Part shown: positions 17,655 to 25,953 of the stretch, one piece after another
Position numbering within the stretch: the stretch's first letter is position 1
Layout: the number at the start of each line of letters is the position of its first letter
DNA from: Ureibacillus yapensis
GTDB taxonomy: Bacteria > Bacillota > Bacilli > Bacillales_A > Planococcaceae
Direction of reading: 5' to 3'
Length of the DNA: 64,000 bases
NCBI RefSeq assembly: GCF_003515775.1
Contig: NZ_QWEI01000004.1
Location: 124,001-188,000 of the forward strand
Notes under the pieces: generated by a model
The model's database searches: none
Told to the model about the DNA's origin: nothing
What the model saw: only the letters and a program-made list of their open reading frames with translations
Made by a program: the position numbers and the translations under genes

Positions 17655-17673
17655 TGTTCGACACCCGTCTCCA
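17655..17673. other. second degenerate tmRNA-end scar
   Basis: TGTTCGACACCC then GTCTCCA aligns with the tmRNA T-arm and acceptor (GGTTCGACTCCC, GCC, GTCTCCA at 10761-10782) with one substitution in each arm region and loss of GCC. Retention of the T-loop-to-acceptor order makes chance less likely than for the scar at 12344. Confidence 0.5.
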
Positions 17674-17701
17674 GAATGAAATCAACATGATTTCCTGAAC
17701 G

Positions 17702-17941
17702 TCAAAGTCCTTGATATATTATGGGTTTTGGCTTTTTTTCATTGTCATAGTCTTCACTACCAATATGATTAAGCGTTACTTTCTGAGCTTCATCAATAAA
17801 GAAAATACTGAATTTTGAACTGTTTAGGAGATCCTTTACTTGGTCACCTAGGTTGCTATATAATTCGAATTTTTCATTCAATCGATGAGCTTCCTCTACA
17901 ATCAGTACATCGTATTCATTAAGATTGACAGCATGTCTCAA
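17702..17941 (-). pseudogene. internal fragment of a DUF2075 helicase gene
   Basis: The frame encodes the Walker B region: NEYDVLIVEEAHRLNEK and FSIFFIDEAQKVTLNHIGS. These match residues 338-353 and 375-398 of the intact nuclease-helicase at 12.4-14.3 kb, with about 75% identity. Walker A and everything before it is missing, and the frame ends in unrelated sequence. It lies upstream of the 15.7-kb fragment in the wrong order, so it came from a third copy. Confidence 0.8.
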
Positions 17942-18166
17942 TAATGATTACGTTGTTAGCAATAAACAAGAAGAAAAATGTGGACATAAAGTTAATAAAA
18001 AAAGGAATGGAATACATTCTTTAATTCGTATATTCCAAAAATTCAAAAAGAACAATTGCGTTATAAAAGTTTTTATTGCATATTTGTAATAGAGTATTTT
18101 TTCAAATTTCTTGAAAAAATAGATTTTTAAAACAAAGCTATTAATTAAAAAAGAAGGGGATAGGGT

Positions 18167-18649
18167 ATGAGGATTTTCAATGCGACAACTGCTGATGTTT
18201 ATTCTATTTATGAATTGATTAAAATCTATGCAGATAAGGAGATTGTTTTGCCTCGTTCGTTATTATCAATTTATCAGCAGCTGCAATGTTTGTATGTTGT
18301 TAAGGATGAAAACAAGGTTGTGGGAGTAGCTGGATTACATGTTTTAGGACGAGATTTAGCAGAGGTCCGTTCCTTGGTGGTTCATCCTGACTATCAACAA
18401 AAAGGAATTGGGCGCATGCTGGTTGATCATATTATTATGGAAAGTCCCAAATTAGGAATAGAAAGATTAATCTCTTTAACATATCAAGTTGAATTTTTCA
18501 AAAAACTAGGTTTTCAATTGGCTATTAGGGATGACTTGCCTGAAAAGGTTTGGACTGATTGTGTAAACTGCCCAAAAATCAATAATTGCGATGAAATTGC
18601 TTTGGTTAAATATTTGCAAAATCATGATTCTAAGACTGCGGTAGTTTAA
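18167..18649 (+). CDS. GNAT acetyltransferase, ArgA-like
   Basis: A 160-residue GNAT protein with the acetyl-CoA motif VVHPDYQQKGIGRML (QQKGIG at 77-82). The C-terminus carries C132xxC135 and C141 in KVWTDCVNCPKINNCDE, a pattern seen in short ArgA-type N-acetyltransferases of Bacillota. N-acetylglutamate synthesis is possible, but other amine substrates cannot be excluded. GAAGGGGAT lies before the ATG. It is a single gene closed by a long hairpin and lies between rearranged sequence and the IclR regulator. Confidence 0.82.
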   Translation: MRIFNATTADVYSIYELIKIYADKEIVLPRSLLSIYQQLQCLYVVKDENKVVGVAGLHVLGRDLAEVRSLVVHPDYQQKGIGRMLVDHIIMESPKLGIERLISLTYQVEFFKKLGFQLAIRDDLPEKVWTDCVNCPKINNCDEIALVKYLQNHDSKTAVV

Positions 18650-18651
18650 AA

Positions 18652-18713
18652 GGAGACACCTTACGTTGAAAAATGGTTATTAATCCATTAAGGCAACGTG
18701 GAGGTGTTTTTTC
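18652..18713 (+). terminator. terminator after the GNAT gene
   Basis: ACACCT..TACGTTG pairs with CAACGT..GGAGGTGT across a 25-nt loop and is followed by TTTTTTC. Confidence 0.75.
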
Positions 18714-18812
18714 TATGGAATAAGAGTGAGCTATTTAGTAGTAATTAAAATCATTGAAGAATTTAAAAAGAAAGCAATGAAAAATTATGCAACTATTCCT
18801 CCTGCCAAAACC

Positions 18813-18833
18813 TTTTTTCACATAGTGAAAAAA
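18813..18833. promoter_or_regulatory. IclR-type operator before the regulator gene
   Basis: A perfect dyad: arms TTTTTTCAC and GTGAAAAAA around ATA. It lies 59 nt before the iclR-like ATG and just upstream of a TATAAT (about 18847), so it covers the expected -35 position. A copy with 19 of 20 bases equal lies before the arginine-hydrolase operon at 25622-25641. Confidence 0.75.
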
Positions 18834-18891
18834 TCATTGTACTAAGCTATAATTTTCATATATAAACCCCCGAGGAAAGTGATGTGGCAGA

Positions 18892-19623
18892 ATGCAAACA
18901 ATCGATCGAGCGATGGATATCATAAAAGCATTAGCAAAAAGTTCCCAACGGCTAACAATTACGGAGTTGTCCAAAGAATGTGGACTTCCGGTTAGCACCA
19001 TGCACCGCTTGTTGAAATCATTAGAAAAACATGATCTAATTCAACAGAATGAAAAGACGAAGGAATACGGCTTGGGAACACGCTGGCTGGAATATGGCTT
19101 GCAAATGTATGATTCCATTGACTTTACGAGTCATATCCGAACGGAAATGGAAAAGCTGATGCATAAAGTGAAAGAAAGTATTTATTTCAGCAAACCGATG
19201 GGGACAGAGGCGTTAATTTTTGAGCGTATTGATAGTCCCGAAAATCAAATACGGGTTGTAGATAAAATCGGTTTGCGAGTGCCAATGAATATTGGTGCTG
19301 CCAATAAAACCATGCTTGCCCATATGAACAAGGAAAAGTCGGACGAAATTGTTAACGCTCTTGTCATGGAAGAGGAGAAACCAGGTTTTTATCATCAGCT
19401 AACTGAAATCAAAAAGAGTGGCTATGGGATAAGCCGTGGTGAACGGACGGAAGGAACGATTTCGGTCGCCGCGCCAGTGTTTAATCATGCTGGTGAAGTA
19501 GAAGGAGCGATTAGTATTGGCTGTGTCAGCTTCAACATGACGAATGAAAAACTGCAATTTTTAATTGAAAATGTAACGGAAAGCGGAAAACGCATTTCTA
19601 AGAACCTCGCTTATAATGGCTAG
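18892..19623 (+). CDS. IclR-family transcriptional regulator
   Basis: A 243-residue regulator with an N-terminal winged helix-turn-helix (residues about 1-60, LTITELSKECGLPVSTMHRLLKSLE) and a C-terminal IclR effector domain (about 75-240, with VDKIGLRVPMNIGAANKTMLA and YGISRGERTEGTISVAAPV). IclR proteins bind small organic acids or amino-acid-like effectors and usually control an adjacent catabolic operon. The palindrome in its own promoter recurs before the leftward DDAH/RocB operon, so that operon and itself are the likely targets. The effector is unknown. Confidence 0.92.
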   Translation: MQTIDRAMDIIKALAKSSQRLTITELSKECGLPVSTMHRLLKSLEKHDLIQQNEKTKEYGLGTRWLEYGLQMYDSIDFTSHIRTEMEKLMHKVKESIYFSKPMGTEALIFERIDSPENQIRVVDKIGLRVPMNIGAANKTMLAHMNKEKSDEIVNALVMEEEKPGFYHQLTEIKKSGYGISRGERTEGTISVAAPVFNHAGEVEGAISIGCVSFNMTNEKLQFLIENVTESGKRISKNLAYNG

Positions 19624-19651
19624 TTAGTAGAGATTGTTAAATCATATGAAA

Positions 19652-19688
19652 TTGGGCTATCCGATAATAAATCGGGGGCTCTTTTTTC
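19652..19688 (+). terminator. terminator after the IclR gene
   Basis: An imperfect stem, GGGCT..CCGAT with ATCGG..GGCTC around AATAA, followed by TTTTTTC. It has one internal mismatch region. Confidence 0.6.
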
Positions 19689-19814
19689 ATTTTCATCGGT
19701 ATATCCAACGTTTCCTTAACTGCCACCCCTGCATCAACCCAATGATTTTTATTGCACAATCAAGTAATGGTAAATTTATATTAGAGGTGCCTTTTACAAG
19801 AAAGGAGAGATAGA

Positions 19815-20567
19815 ATGTCGGATTTTTCAACTAAAACAGTGATTGTCACAGGAGCAGGAAATGGAATCGGTAAAGGGGTGGCCGCTCTTTTTGCCGAAAA
19901 AGGAGGGAATGTCGTTGTCGCAGAAATAGACGAACAGCACGGTCAGAAAACGGTGGAGGAAATTCAATCCAAGGGAGGAGAGGCCTTTTTTGTTAAGGCA
20001 GATGTGAGACAGGAAAAAGAGATCATCGCTTTAATGGAAAGTACCTTCGAAAAATATGGAAGCATCGATATTTTGATTAATAATACTGGCAAGGCTTTAT
20101 TTAAATCACCTTATGAAGTTTCGGTTGAAGAGTGGGATGATATTATTCACACCAATTTAAGAAGTGTTTTTCTGGCGTCGCGTGAAGCGGCGAAATATAT
20201 GCGCAAGAATGAAGATGGAGGCTCTATTGTCAATATTGCTTCCACAAGAGCGATCATGTCTGAGCCGAATTCAGAAACCTACGCAGCAACAAAAGGAGGA
20301 ATTGTCTCCATTACACATGCTCTTGCAGCTTCCTTTAGTCCAGATAAAATTACGGTCAATTCAATTTCTCCCGGGTGGATTGAAACAGGGGACTATTCAC
20401 AATTAAGTGCACGCGACCATGAGCAGCATTTTTCCAAACGTGTTGGCAAACCCGAGGACATCGCTCGAGCCTGCCTCTATTTAACCGCAAAGGAAAATGA
20501 TTTTGTAACAGGCATTAATTTGGTGGTTGATGGCGGGATGACAAGAAAAATGATTTATGAGGAATAA
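19815..20567 (+). CDS. short-chain dehydrogenase/reductase (SDR)
   Basis: A classical SDR of 250 residues. The NAD(P) loop is TGAGNGIG (12-19), the structural motif NNTG (89-92, normally NNAG) follows, and the catalytic residues are Ser143, Tyr156 and Lys160 (YAATK). Asp39-Glu40 positions after the second strand favour NAD over NADP. The substrate is an alcohol or ketone that the sequence does not define. It follows the IclR gene with its own GAAAGGAGAG site. It converges with the permease gene at a shared terminator, and may belong to the same pathway by context. Confidence 0.9.
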   Translation: MSDFSTKTVIVTGAGNGIGKGVAALFAEKGGNVVVAEIDEQHGQKTVEEIQSKGGEAFFVKADVRQEKEIIALMESTFEKYGSIDILINNTGKALFKSPYEVSVEEWDDIIHTNLRSVFLASREAAKYMRKNEDGGSIVNIASTRAIMSEPNSETYAATKGGIVSITHALAASFSPDKITVNSISPGWIETGDYSQLSARDHEQHFSKRVGKPEDIARACLYLTAKENDFVTGINLVVDGGMTRKMIYEE

Positions 20568-20571
20568 GGGG

Positions 20572-20648
20572 AAAGGATGTTCAAAAGGGCTGATTTTGTC
20601 TTCCACCCCACAAGTGGGGGTCGCAACCCTTTTCGAACATCCTCCTAT
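20572..20648. terminator. shared bidirectional terminator
   Basis: AGGATGTTC.AAAAGGG and CCCTTTTCGAACATCCT form a long stem with an inner CCCCAC/GTGGGG hairpin. It separates the converging SDR and permease genes; T-rich sequence follows on the plus strand. Confidence 0.8.
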
Positions 20649-20650
20649 TT

Positions 20651-22102
20651 TTAAACTTTCGAAGTTTCTCTTTCGGTTATGACCGTTTCAACAATCACTT
20701 CAGCGTCAAGAATATTAACAGGTTCTGGTTTTTTGCGAAACTCATTTTTGAAATAGTAGAATAGATAACACGCAACCAAAAATGCAATCCCAATGATCAA
20801 TCCCAATAGCTGTGTTGGGTCCGTAGCCAGGAATATTAATAGTCCGCTGCAAGTGACAATACATGCGATTGGTATGAAAGGATAGAATTTGACCTTGTAT
20901 CTCAAGGCTTCCACTTTTCCGCCGGCTTTTATAAATTTTCGTCTAAACATAAGCTGTGAAACGGCGATGCCGATCCATGAAATGGTGACGGAAATTCCTG
21001 CAATCGACATTAAAATCACAAATACTGTATCTGCAGCCAAGACGCTTGTTAATAACGATAACAATGAAAAAATCATCGTGAAAACGAGTGCGGAAAATGG
21101 AACTTTGCGTTTATTCAATGAACCAAAGATTTTCGGTGCCATGCCTTCATTCGACATGGACCAAAGCAGCCGAGTAGAGGCATAGATACATGAGTTTCCG
21201 ACAGATAAAACAGCTGTTAATATAACAAAATTCATGATATCCGCTGCATAAGGAATGCCGACCAAATCCATTAATGTCACGAAAGGACTTTCCAATAATC
21301 CTAACTCACTGGCAGGAAAGATCGCAGACAAAATAATAATGGAAGAAAGGTAAAATACAACGATTCGGAATAACACATTTCGGATGGCGCGAGGAATGTC
21401 TTTATTCGGATTTTCACTCTCACCAGCCGCAATCCCGATAAGTTCAGAACCCTGATAGGAGAAAATAACATTCATCATCGTTACAAAGATGATCGCAAGT
21501 CCAGCTGGGAACAAGCCGGTTGGTACCAGGTTTTCAACAAAAGGAGCTGGACGATCTTCCAACGGCATGATGCCAACTGCTGCAGCAATCCCGATTAAAA
21601 TAAATAATATGACAGCAACCACTTTAATTCCTGCAAACCAATATTCTGCTTCCCCAAAGGCCTTTGTTGTGAGGGCATTGATTCCAAACAAGAGAGCGAT
21701 AAAAATGGCACACCATATCCAAATTGACATATCCGGGAACCAGCGTTGCATCAGGATTCCAGCTGCCGTGAATTCAACGCCTGCTGTCGTGGCAGAACCA
21801 ACGAAATACATCCAACCAAGAGAGAAACCTGCAGAAGGGTTAATGAATTTGCTTGCATAGGTTTGGAACGAACCTGATACAGGCATGTATACGGCAAGCT
21901 CTCCCAAACAAATCATCACCATGTATAAGATTAAGCCGCCAAAAATATAGCCAATTAATGCACCCCCGGGTCCCGCTTGATTAATGGTATACCCTGCATT
22001 TAAAAATAGACCAGTCCCAATGACGCCGCCAAGCGATAACATAAATAAGTGGCGGCTTTTCATTGCGCGGTTTAATTGATTGGATTGATTTAATTTTTCC
22101 AC
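20651..22102 (-). CDS. amino-acid permease, APC family (RocE/GabP-like)
   Basis: A 12-segment APC-superfamily transporter. The family signature is seen near the N-terminus: RHLFMLSLGGVIGTGLFLNAG, then GPGGALIGYIFGG and GELAVYMPVSGSF. The GTG start before EKLNQSNQLNRAMKSRHLF is preferred because AGAGGT lies upstream and related permeases begin this way; the frame is open to a TTG at 22153. It is the last gene of the four-gene operon and would import the operon's substrate, probably a cationic or guanidino amino acid such as arginine. The substrate is inferred from context. Confidence 0.88.
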   Translation of the reverse strand: MEKLNQSNQLNRAMKSRHLFMLSLGGVIGTGLFLNAGYTINQAGPGGALIGYIFGGLILYMVMICLGELAVYMPVSGSFQTYASKFINPSAGFSLGWMYFVGSATTAGVEFTAAGILMQRWFPDMSIWIWCAIFIALLFGINALTTKAFGEAEYWFAGIKVVAVILFILIGIAAAVGIMPLEDRPAPFVENLVPTGLFPAGLAIIFVTMMNVIFSYQGSELIGIAAGESENPNKDIPRAIRNVLFRIVVFYLSSIIILSAIFPASELGLLESPFVTLMDLVGIPYAADIMNFVILTAVLSVGNSCIYASTRLLWSMSNEGMAPKIFGSLNKRKVPFSALVFTMIFSLLSLLTSVLAADTVFVILMSIAGISVTISWIGIAVSQLMFRRKFIKAGGKVEALRYKVKFYPFIPIACIVTCSGLLIFLATDPTQLLGLIIGIAFLVACYLFYYFKNEFRKKPEPVNILDAEVIVETVITERETSKV

Positions 22103-22195
22103 TCGCTTCACCAACCTCTTTTGTATATTAGAAATTCTTATACTTCTAAACAAAACTTGTGATATCCAAAAATTCCGATAACTTTATAGGGTTTT

Positions 22196-23815
22196 TCACA
22201 GAGTTGCTTTGGCTGCATACAAATTTTTAATCAAGTTTTCAATAAGTTTTGGTGTTTCAAGGAAAGCACTTTTTACATGAACACGTTCCGTGATTTGATG
22301 AGGGTCCTTGCCGAATGGTCCGACATTTAATACTGGTGCTTGAAGCTCGCTCATTTCCTGGAAGGGAATCGTGTAAACAGAACCCCAAGTCGGTGTGTTT
22401 TGCTCGAATGTTGTCCAACCATCAGATGCATCTTGATAATTCACGTAACTTAAATCACACAGGCCATTAAAGTAATGAATTTGCTGGACTTCCATCCCAA
22501 AATCTTTTAATGCTGCATTTTTCACTAACTGGATCGATTCTTTTATTAATGCATTTTCCGATGAATTTACCGCTGGGTAGTATGGTGGGGCGAACAGCAA
22601 TACCATCGCTGGCGCTAATTCCGGACAGCGAATAAGCAGTTCATCCGCAGCGCGCAAGGATTTTTCTCTTTCATCCCATTCACCATTTGCGAACACATCA
22701 TTCAAAAGTTTTTCAACTTGCTCAGGGTTCAATTTCTTTTTCGCGTACTCTAAAAGTTCTTGATATCGGATGACTTTCACTTCACCAATTGGTTTTATTC
22801 CAGCTAGTGCACAAATGGTTTTGTATGATTCATTGCAGCGATTTGCTGCTTCAAGGGCTACTTGCTCGAATAGGTTCATAATATCCTGGGCAGTTCGCTT
22901 CATCATAAATACATTGTATAATGCAACAGCACGATATGGTGTTTGTGTGGAGTACTGTAGTTTCAAATCTTTTTGCTGCAATGAAACGGGAAGGGGGGTG
23001 CTCTCGCCACGGTCGCTTTCACAGAACAAAGGATTCCATTCCATTAACTGTGTCATGAATGATGCAATGTAGTTTGCGGTCATGCCTTTTAATGGTTCGC
23101 CAACATGCGTTTCCTTACCGTAAAAAAGTGCGGCTGGCATAATTTTTCCGATTGTTCCACTGTAAATGTAATAGTTTTCATCCCCGGGCTTTTGAGTAAG
23201 GGAAGGCTCACCATTTAAGAATAATTTGTAAGAGAGCTTGTATTGATTGCGTAAGGCAACCAAAACCTTCACAGCGGCACGCATGCCCGATGAATTGACT
23301 TCTTCATCTGGAACGGTCACCAAGACGAGGTTGATGGGCCATTCTTCGGAGATCGCTTTCTCAATCGTTGACATGTGAAGTACAAGACCCATTTTCATGT
23401 CCATTGTGCCGCGGCCAAATAAGAACTCGCCGGATTCCAGGTCAATTTGCGCCTCTTCATTTAAATCACTTTTACGTTTCAACAATTCTTTTGTTAAAAG
23501 TTCAGGATGAAATGCCAAACCTTCAAGATCTCCATATTCCTCTGTTTGTACTGTATCGAAATGGCTAATCAACACAACAGTTTCTGTTGCTTCCGGGTGC
23601 TTGTATAAAGCTGTCACCAAATGCCGTCCAAAATCCGCTTCATGAAGGGACAGATAATCAGGATGTTCCTTGAAGTAATCGTTCTCCAATAATTTTTGCT
23701 GCAATTTAAAAGGAAATCTTCGTTCTCCTTCTGTATGTGAAATGCTATCCCAACTAACAACTTCACACAATAAGGAACGAAGTTGTTCTGGCGTACTCCA
23801 TTTGTAGTTGCTCAT
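22196..23815 (-). CDS. rocB: RocB-like M20-family hydrolase
   Basis: A 539-residue M20/M28-type metal hydrolase of the RocB group. The metal-binding motifs are ISHFDTVQ and LFGRGTMDMKMG, with VTVPDEEVNSSGMRAAV supplying the catalytic Glu. The start is the ATG of MSNYKW because AGGGGTGA lies 5 nt before it. RocB belongs to the arginine utilisation genes of B. subtilis, though I know no firm reaction for it. M20 relatives hydrolyse ureido or amide bonds. Here it follows two enzymes expected to release citrulline, so hydrolysis of a citrulline-type product is a testable idea. Confidence 0.85.
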   Translation of the reverse strand: MSNYKWSTPEQLRSLLCEVVSWDSISHTEGERRFPFKLQQKLLENDYFKEHPDYLSLHEADFGRHLVTALYKHPEATETVVLISHFDTVQTEEYGDLEGLAFHPELLTKELLKRKSDLNEEAQIDLESGEFLFGRGTMDMKMGLVLHMSTIEKAISEEWPINLVLVTVPDEEVNSSGMRAAVKVLVALRNQYKLSYKLFLNGEPSLTQKPGDENYYIYSGTIGKIMPAALFYGKETHVGEPLKGMTANYIASFMTQLMEWNPLFCESDRGESTPLPVSLQQKDLKLQYSTQTPYRAVALYNVFMMKRTAQDIMNLFEQVALEAANRCNESYKTICALAGIKPIGEVKVIRYQELLEYAKKKLNPEQVEKLLNDVFANGEWDEREKSLRAADELLIRCPELAPAMVLLFAPPYYPAVNSSENALIKESIQLVKNAALKDFGMEVQQIHYFNGLCDLSYVNYQDASDGWTTFEQNTPTWGSVYTIPFQEMSELQAPVLNVGPFGKDPHQITERVHVKSAFLETPKLIENLIKNLYAAKATL

Positions 23816-23868
23816 AAAGATCACCCCTAATTTTTTAATTGAAAATTAAAACTGAACTCACTTCGATA

Positions 23869-24669
23869 TTAAAAACGCAGCGATAAGCAACTAAGCCCTC
23901 CATCTTGTTTCTGGAATTCCGACATTTCAAGTACAATTGTTTTGAAGCCGGCTTCTTCAATTTTACGTTGAGTTTCTTCGTATCCTTTTGGAAGAATGAC
24001 ATAGTCATTTACACGAATACAGTTTGCCGAGTATTCATTCGTTTTGGAAACAACGATTTTTTCATACTGTTTAAAATAGGGATGATCAACGAATTCACCA
24101 GCTACAACCATTTTGTTATGGCCAAGATACGCAATGCCGGTTTTTAGGTGGAAAAATTCTTTTAATGGAATGATTTTTGCTTGATAGCCTTCAGACTCCA
24201 AAATTTCTTTCAGTTGGCGAGCACCTTCTGCATTCGTACGTGTCGAAATCCCGATATAAAAATGATGGTCCGCTTGAAGAACATCTCCGCCATCAAGGGT
24301 ACCTGGAGATTGGATGTGATAAATTTTGTCATAGAACTCCTTTAACACAGGTTCCATCTCAACAATCTCTCGATTTCTCGAAGCTGCACCTGGATTGGTT
24401 ACAACCGCAAATTTTTTCGTTAATACGGCTGTGTCTTCAACAAAGGTGGAGTCCGGGTATTCTTCATTCGCTGGGAGGTGAGTGACTTCCACTCCGCATG
24501 TTTTTAATGCTTCTATATAAGCAGCGTGTTGAATCAACAATTGATTGTAATCTGGTGTTCCTAAATCTGAAGTCGTTAATCCATTAACGTAGCTTTTTCC
24601 TGGAGTTTTGACAATGACATTTCTAAAGGTAATCTCCCCAGAAAACTTTATCGTTTCATTTTGCAACAT
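23869..24669 (-). CDS. dimethylargininase-like (DDAH) amidinohydrolase
   Basis: 266 residues, the normal DDAH size. Substrate and catalytic motifs of the family are present: FVEDT (77-81), DGGDVL (126-131), catalytic His174 in FHLKTG, and nucleophile Cys261 in GGLSCLSLRF. DDAH hydrolyses N-methylated arginines to citrulline and methylamines; related members act on arginine or act as other pentein hydrolases. It is the second gene of the operon, 49 nt after a paralogous enzyme and 53 nt before rocB. The methylarginine substrate is inferred from the family. Confidence 0.88.
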   Translation of the reverse strand: MLQNETIKFSGEITFRNVIVKTPGKSYVNGLTTSDLGTPDYNQLLIQHAAYIEALKTCGVEVTHLPANEEYPDSTFVEDTAVLTKKFAVVTNPGAASRNREIVEMEPVLKEFYDKIYHIQSPGTLDGGDVLQADHHFYIGISTRTNAEGARQLKEILESEGYQAKIIPLKEFFHLKTGIAYLGHNKMVVAGEFVDHPYFKQYEKIVVSKTNEYSANCIRVNDYVILPKGYEETQRKIEEAGFKTIVLEMSEFQKQDGGLSCLSLRF

Positions 24670-24718
24670 CGCTTATCTTCCCTTCTATTTATCTTGATTA
24701 AAAAAGGCAGTTGGATTT

Positions 24719-25609
24719 TTAGGTGCGAACAACTGGACAAGTTAAGCAAGTGGGTCCGCCAGTTCCTTTGTAGCTAATTTCTTTTCCTTTATATTCGTAA
24801 ACCGTAGCACCAGCATCCAGCAATTGTTTCTTCGTCAGTTCACTTCCTTCGATCATGACACAAATCCGTGGTGCCAAAGCCAGCACATTGCATCCTAGAT
24901 TCAGATACTCTTCATCAGGAACTTCGATTAGTTTAATACCGCGTTGAATCAACAACTGTCGGAAGAAAACGGGCATCAACCGAGAATGGACAACCGCTAA
25001 ATCATGGTCAACCATACTAATTAATGACATCAAGTGAAGGCATTCATTTTCCCCTTGATCATGTGGAAGCTGCACAACAATGAATTCATCAACCAGATCC
25101 TTGGTGATTGTTTTTAATTGATGAATGGCTTCCAAGTTTGTGCGATATCCCAACCCGACAACAAGTGTACGTTCATCCAGCCATACTAAATCTCCACCGT
25201 CTGATACAGCTTCGCCGGTTAATTCTCCCAGGATGGGGATTCCATTTTCCTTTAGAAACTCTTTATAAACCTGGGCTTCGGACTGTCTAAGTTCTTTGCC
25301 TGACTTTAAAATGATCGCTCCATGTTTCGTGAATTTGACTGGATCATGGGTATAGATTGAATCCAAGCCTACTTGACTGAATTGCGGCAGGAAATTAATT
25401 GTAGGTACATGATTTTTTAAGATTGATAGAAAATCTTCATATTCTTTAATGCTTTCATCAAAATTGGGTTCTTCAATGTAATTGAACCTTTGCCAGTTTT
25501 CTTTTAAATGAGCCTGACTTATAAATGCGTCTTTTGGATGTTTTACAAAGACTCTTTTCAAGGGGGTGACCATTGAAGAACAATAATTAGTGGACGTTTG
25601 AGTTGTCAT
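24719..25609 (-). CDS. arginine-deiminase/DDAH-fold hydrolase (pentein)
   Basis: 296 residues with the guanidino-modifying pentein fold. Visible motifs are YTHDP (87-90), DGGDLVWL (137-144), His192 in CLHLMSLI and the catalytic Cys288 in GTGGPTCLTC. It is longer and divergent from the DDAH paralogue downstream, so the pair probably splits two substrates or two steps. An AAGGAGGT site lies before the ATG, overlapped by the putative IclR operator. It is the first gene of the operon. Citrulline formation from arginine or a derivative is the family expectation; the exact substrate is not shown. Confidence 0.82.
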   Translation of the reverse strand: MTTQTSTNYCSSMVTPLKRVFVKHPKDAFISQAHLKENWQRFNYIEEPNFDESIKEYEDFLSILKNHVPTINFLPQFSQVGLDSIYTHDPVKFTKHGAIILKSGKELRQSEAQVYKEFLKENGIPILGELTGEAVSDGGDLVWLDERTLVVGLGYRTNLEAIHQLKTITKDLVDEFIVVQLPHDQGENECLHLMSLISMVDHDLAVVHSRLMPVFFRQLLIQRGIKLIEVPDEEYLNLGCNVLALAPRICVMIEGSELTKKQLLDAGATVYEYKGKEISYKGTGGPTCLTCPVVRT

Positions 25610-25621
25610 TTATAGACCTCC

Positions 25622-25641
25622 TTTTTCACTATGTGGAAAAA
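25622..25641. promoter_or_regulatory. IclR-type operator before the arginine-hydrolase operon
   Basis: Read on the minus strand, TTTTTCCAC-ATA-GTGAAAAA agrees with the dyad at 18813-18833 in 19 of 20 positions. It directly abuts or overlaps the AAGGAGGT ribosome site, 13 nt from the first start codon. Binding would block elongation or translation start. Confidence 0.75.
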
Positions 25642-25652
25642 TGTTTCGATAA

Positions 25653-25693
25653 ATGGAAAATACATTTTAAATTTACCATTGCATCACCATTCA
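25653..25693 (-). promoter_or_regulatory. putative sigma-A promoter of the operon
   Basis: On the minus strand TTGACT is followed after 17 nt by TAAATT. The spacing is ideal, and the -10 is moderate. It lies upstream of the operator copy. Confidence 0.45.
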
Positions 25694-25953
25694 GTCAATT
25701 TAATTTTTTGAATATTTAATAAATAAAACAGGCATTTCAAAACCGTTTTATTTCGCGTGAGGATTTAGGGTAATGTCCTTTCAAATTCTGGCGCTTGGAA
25801 ACTGTAAAAAATAGCGATTTGTGTTAGGTTATGTTGTTAATCTGAACGGAATATAATGAACTAAATGCACAGTGTAAGTTAAAAAGTTGCAAAACTATTT
25901 TCTGCTTTCGTCTTTTTAGGAGGGGTTGAGAAATATAGAAAGGAGTTGCAAAT

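Larger units (their letters stand above)
17324..18166. other. rearranged region with helicase relic and tmRNA-end scar
   Basis: It contains a second tmRNA-end-like scar (17655-17673) and a DUF2075 internal fragment (17702-17941), both listed. The remaining 225 nt before 18167 are AT-rich and hold no gene I can support. Confidence 0.5.
25610..25953. other. regulatory gap between the operon and the next gene
   Basis: Besides the operator and promoter above, only AT-rich sequence is seen from 25700 to 25940. No gene or RNA fold is supported. Confidence 0.4.

Noticed and set aside
25610-25953. Sigma-54 promoter for the arginine-hydrolase operon (as in B. subtilis roc genes)
   Set aside because: No GG-N10-GC element with correct context was found; a sigma-A-type TTGACT/TAAATT pair fits better.
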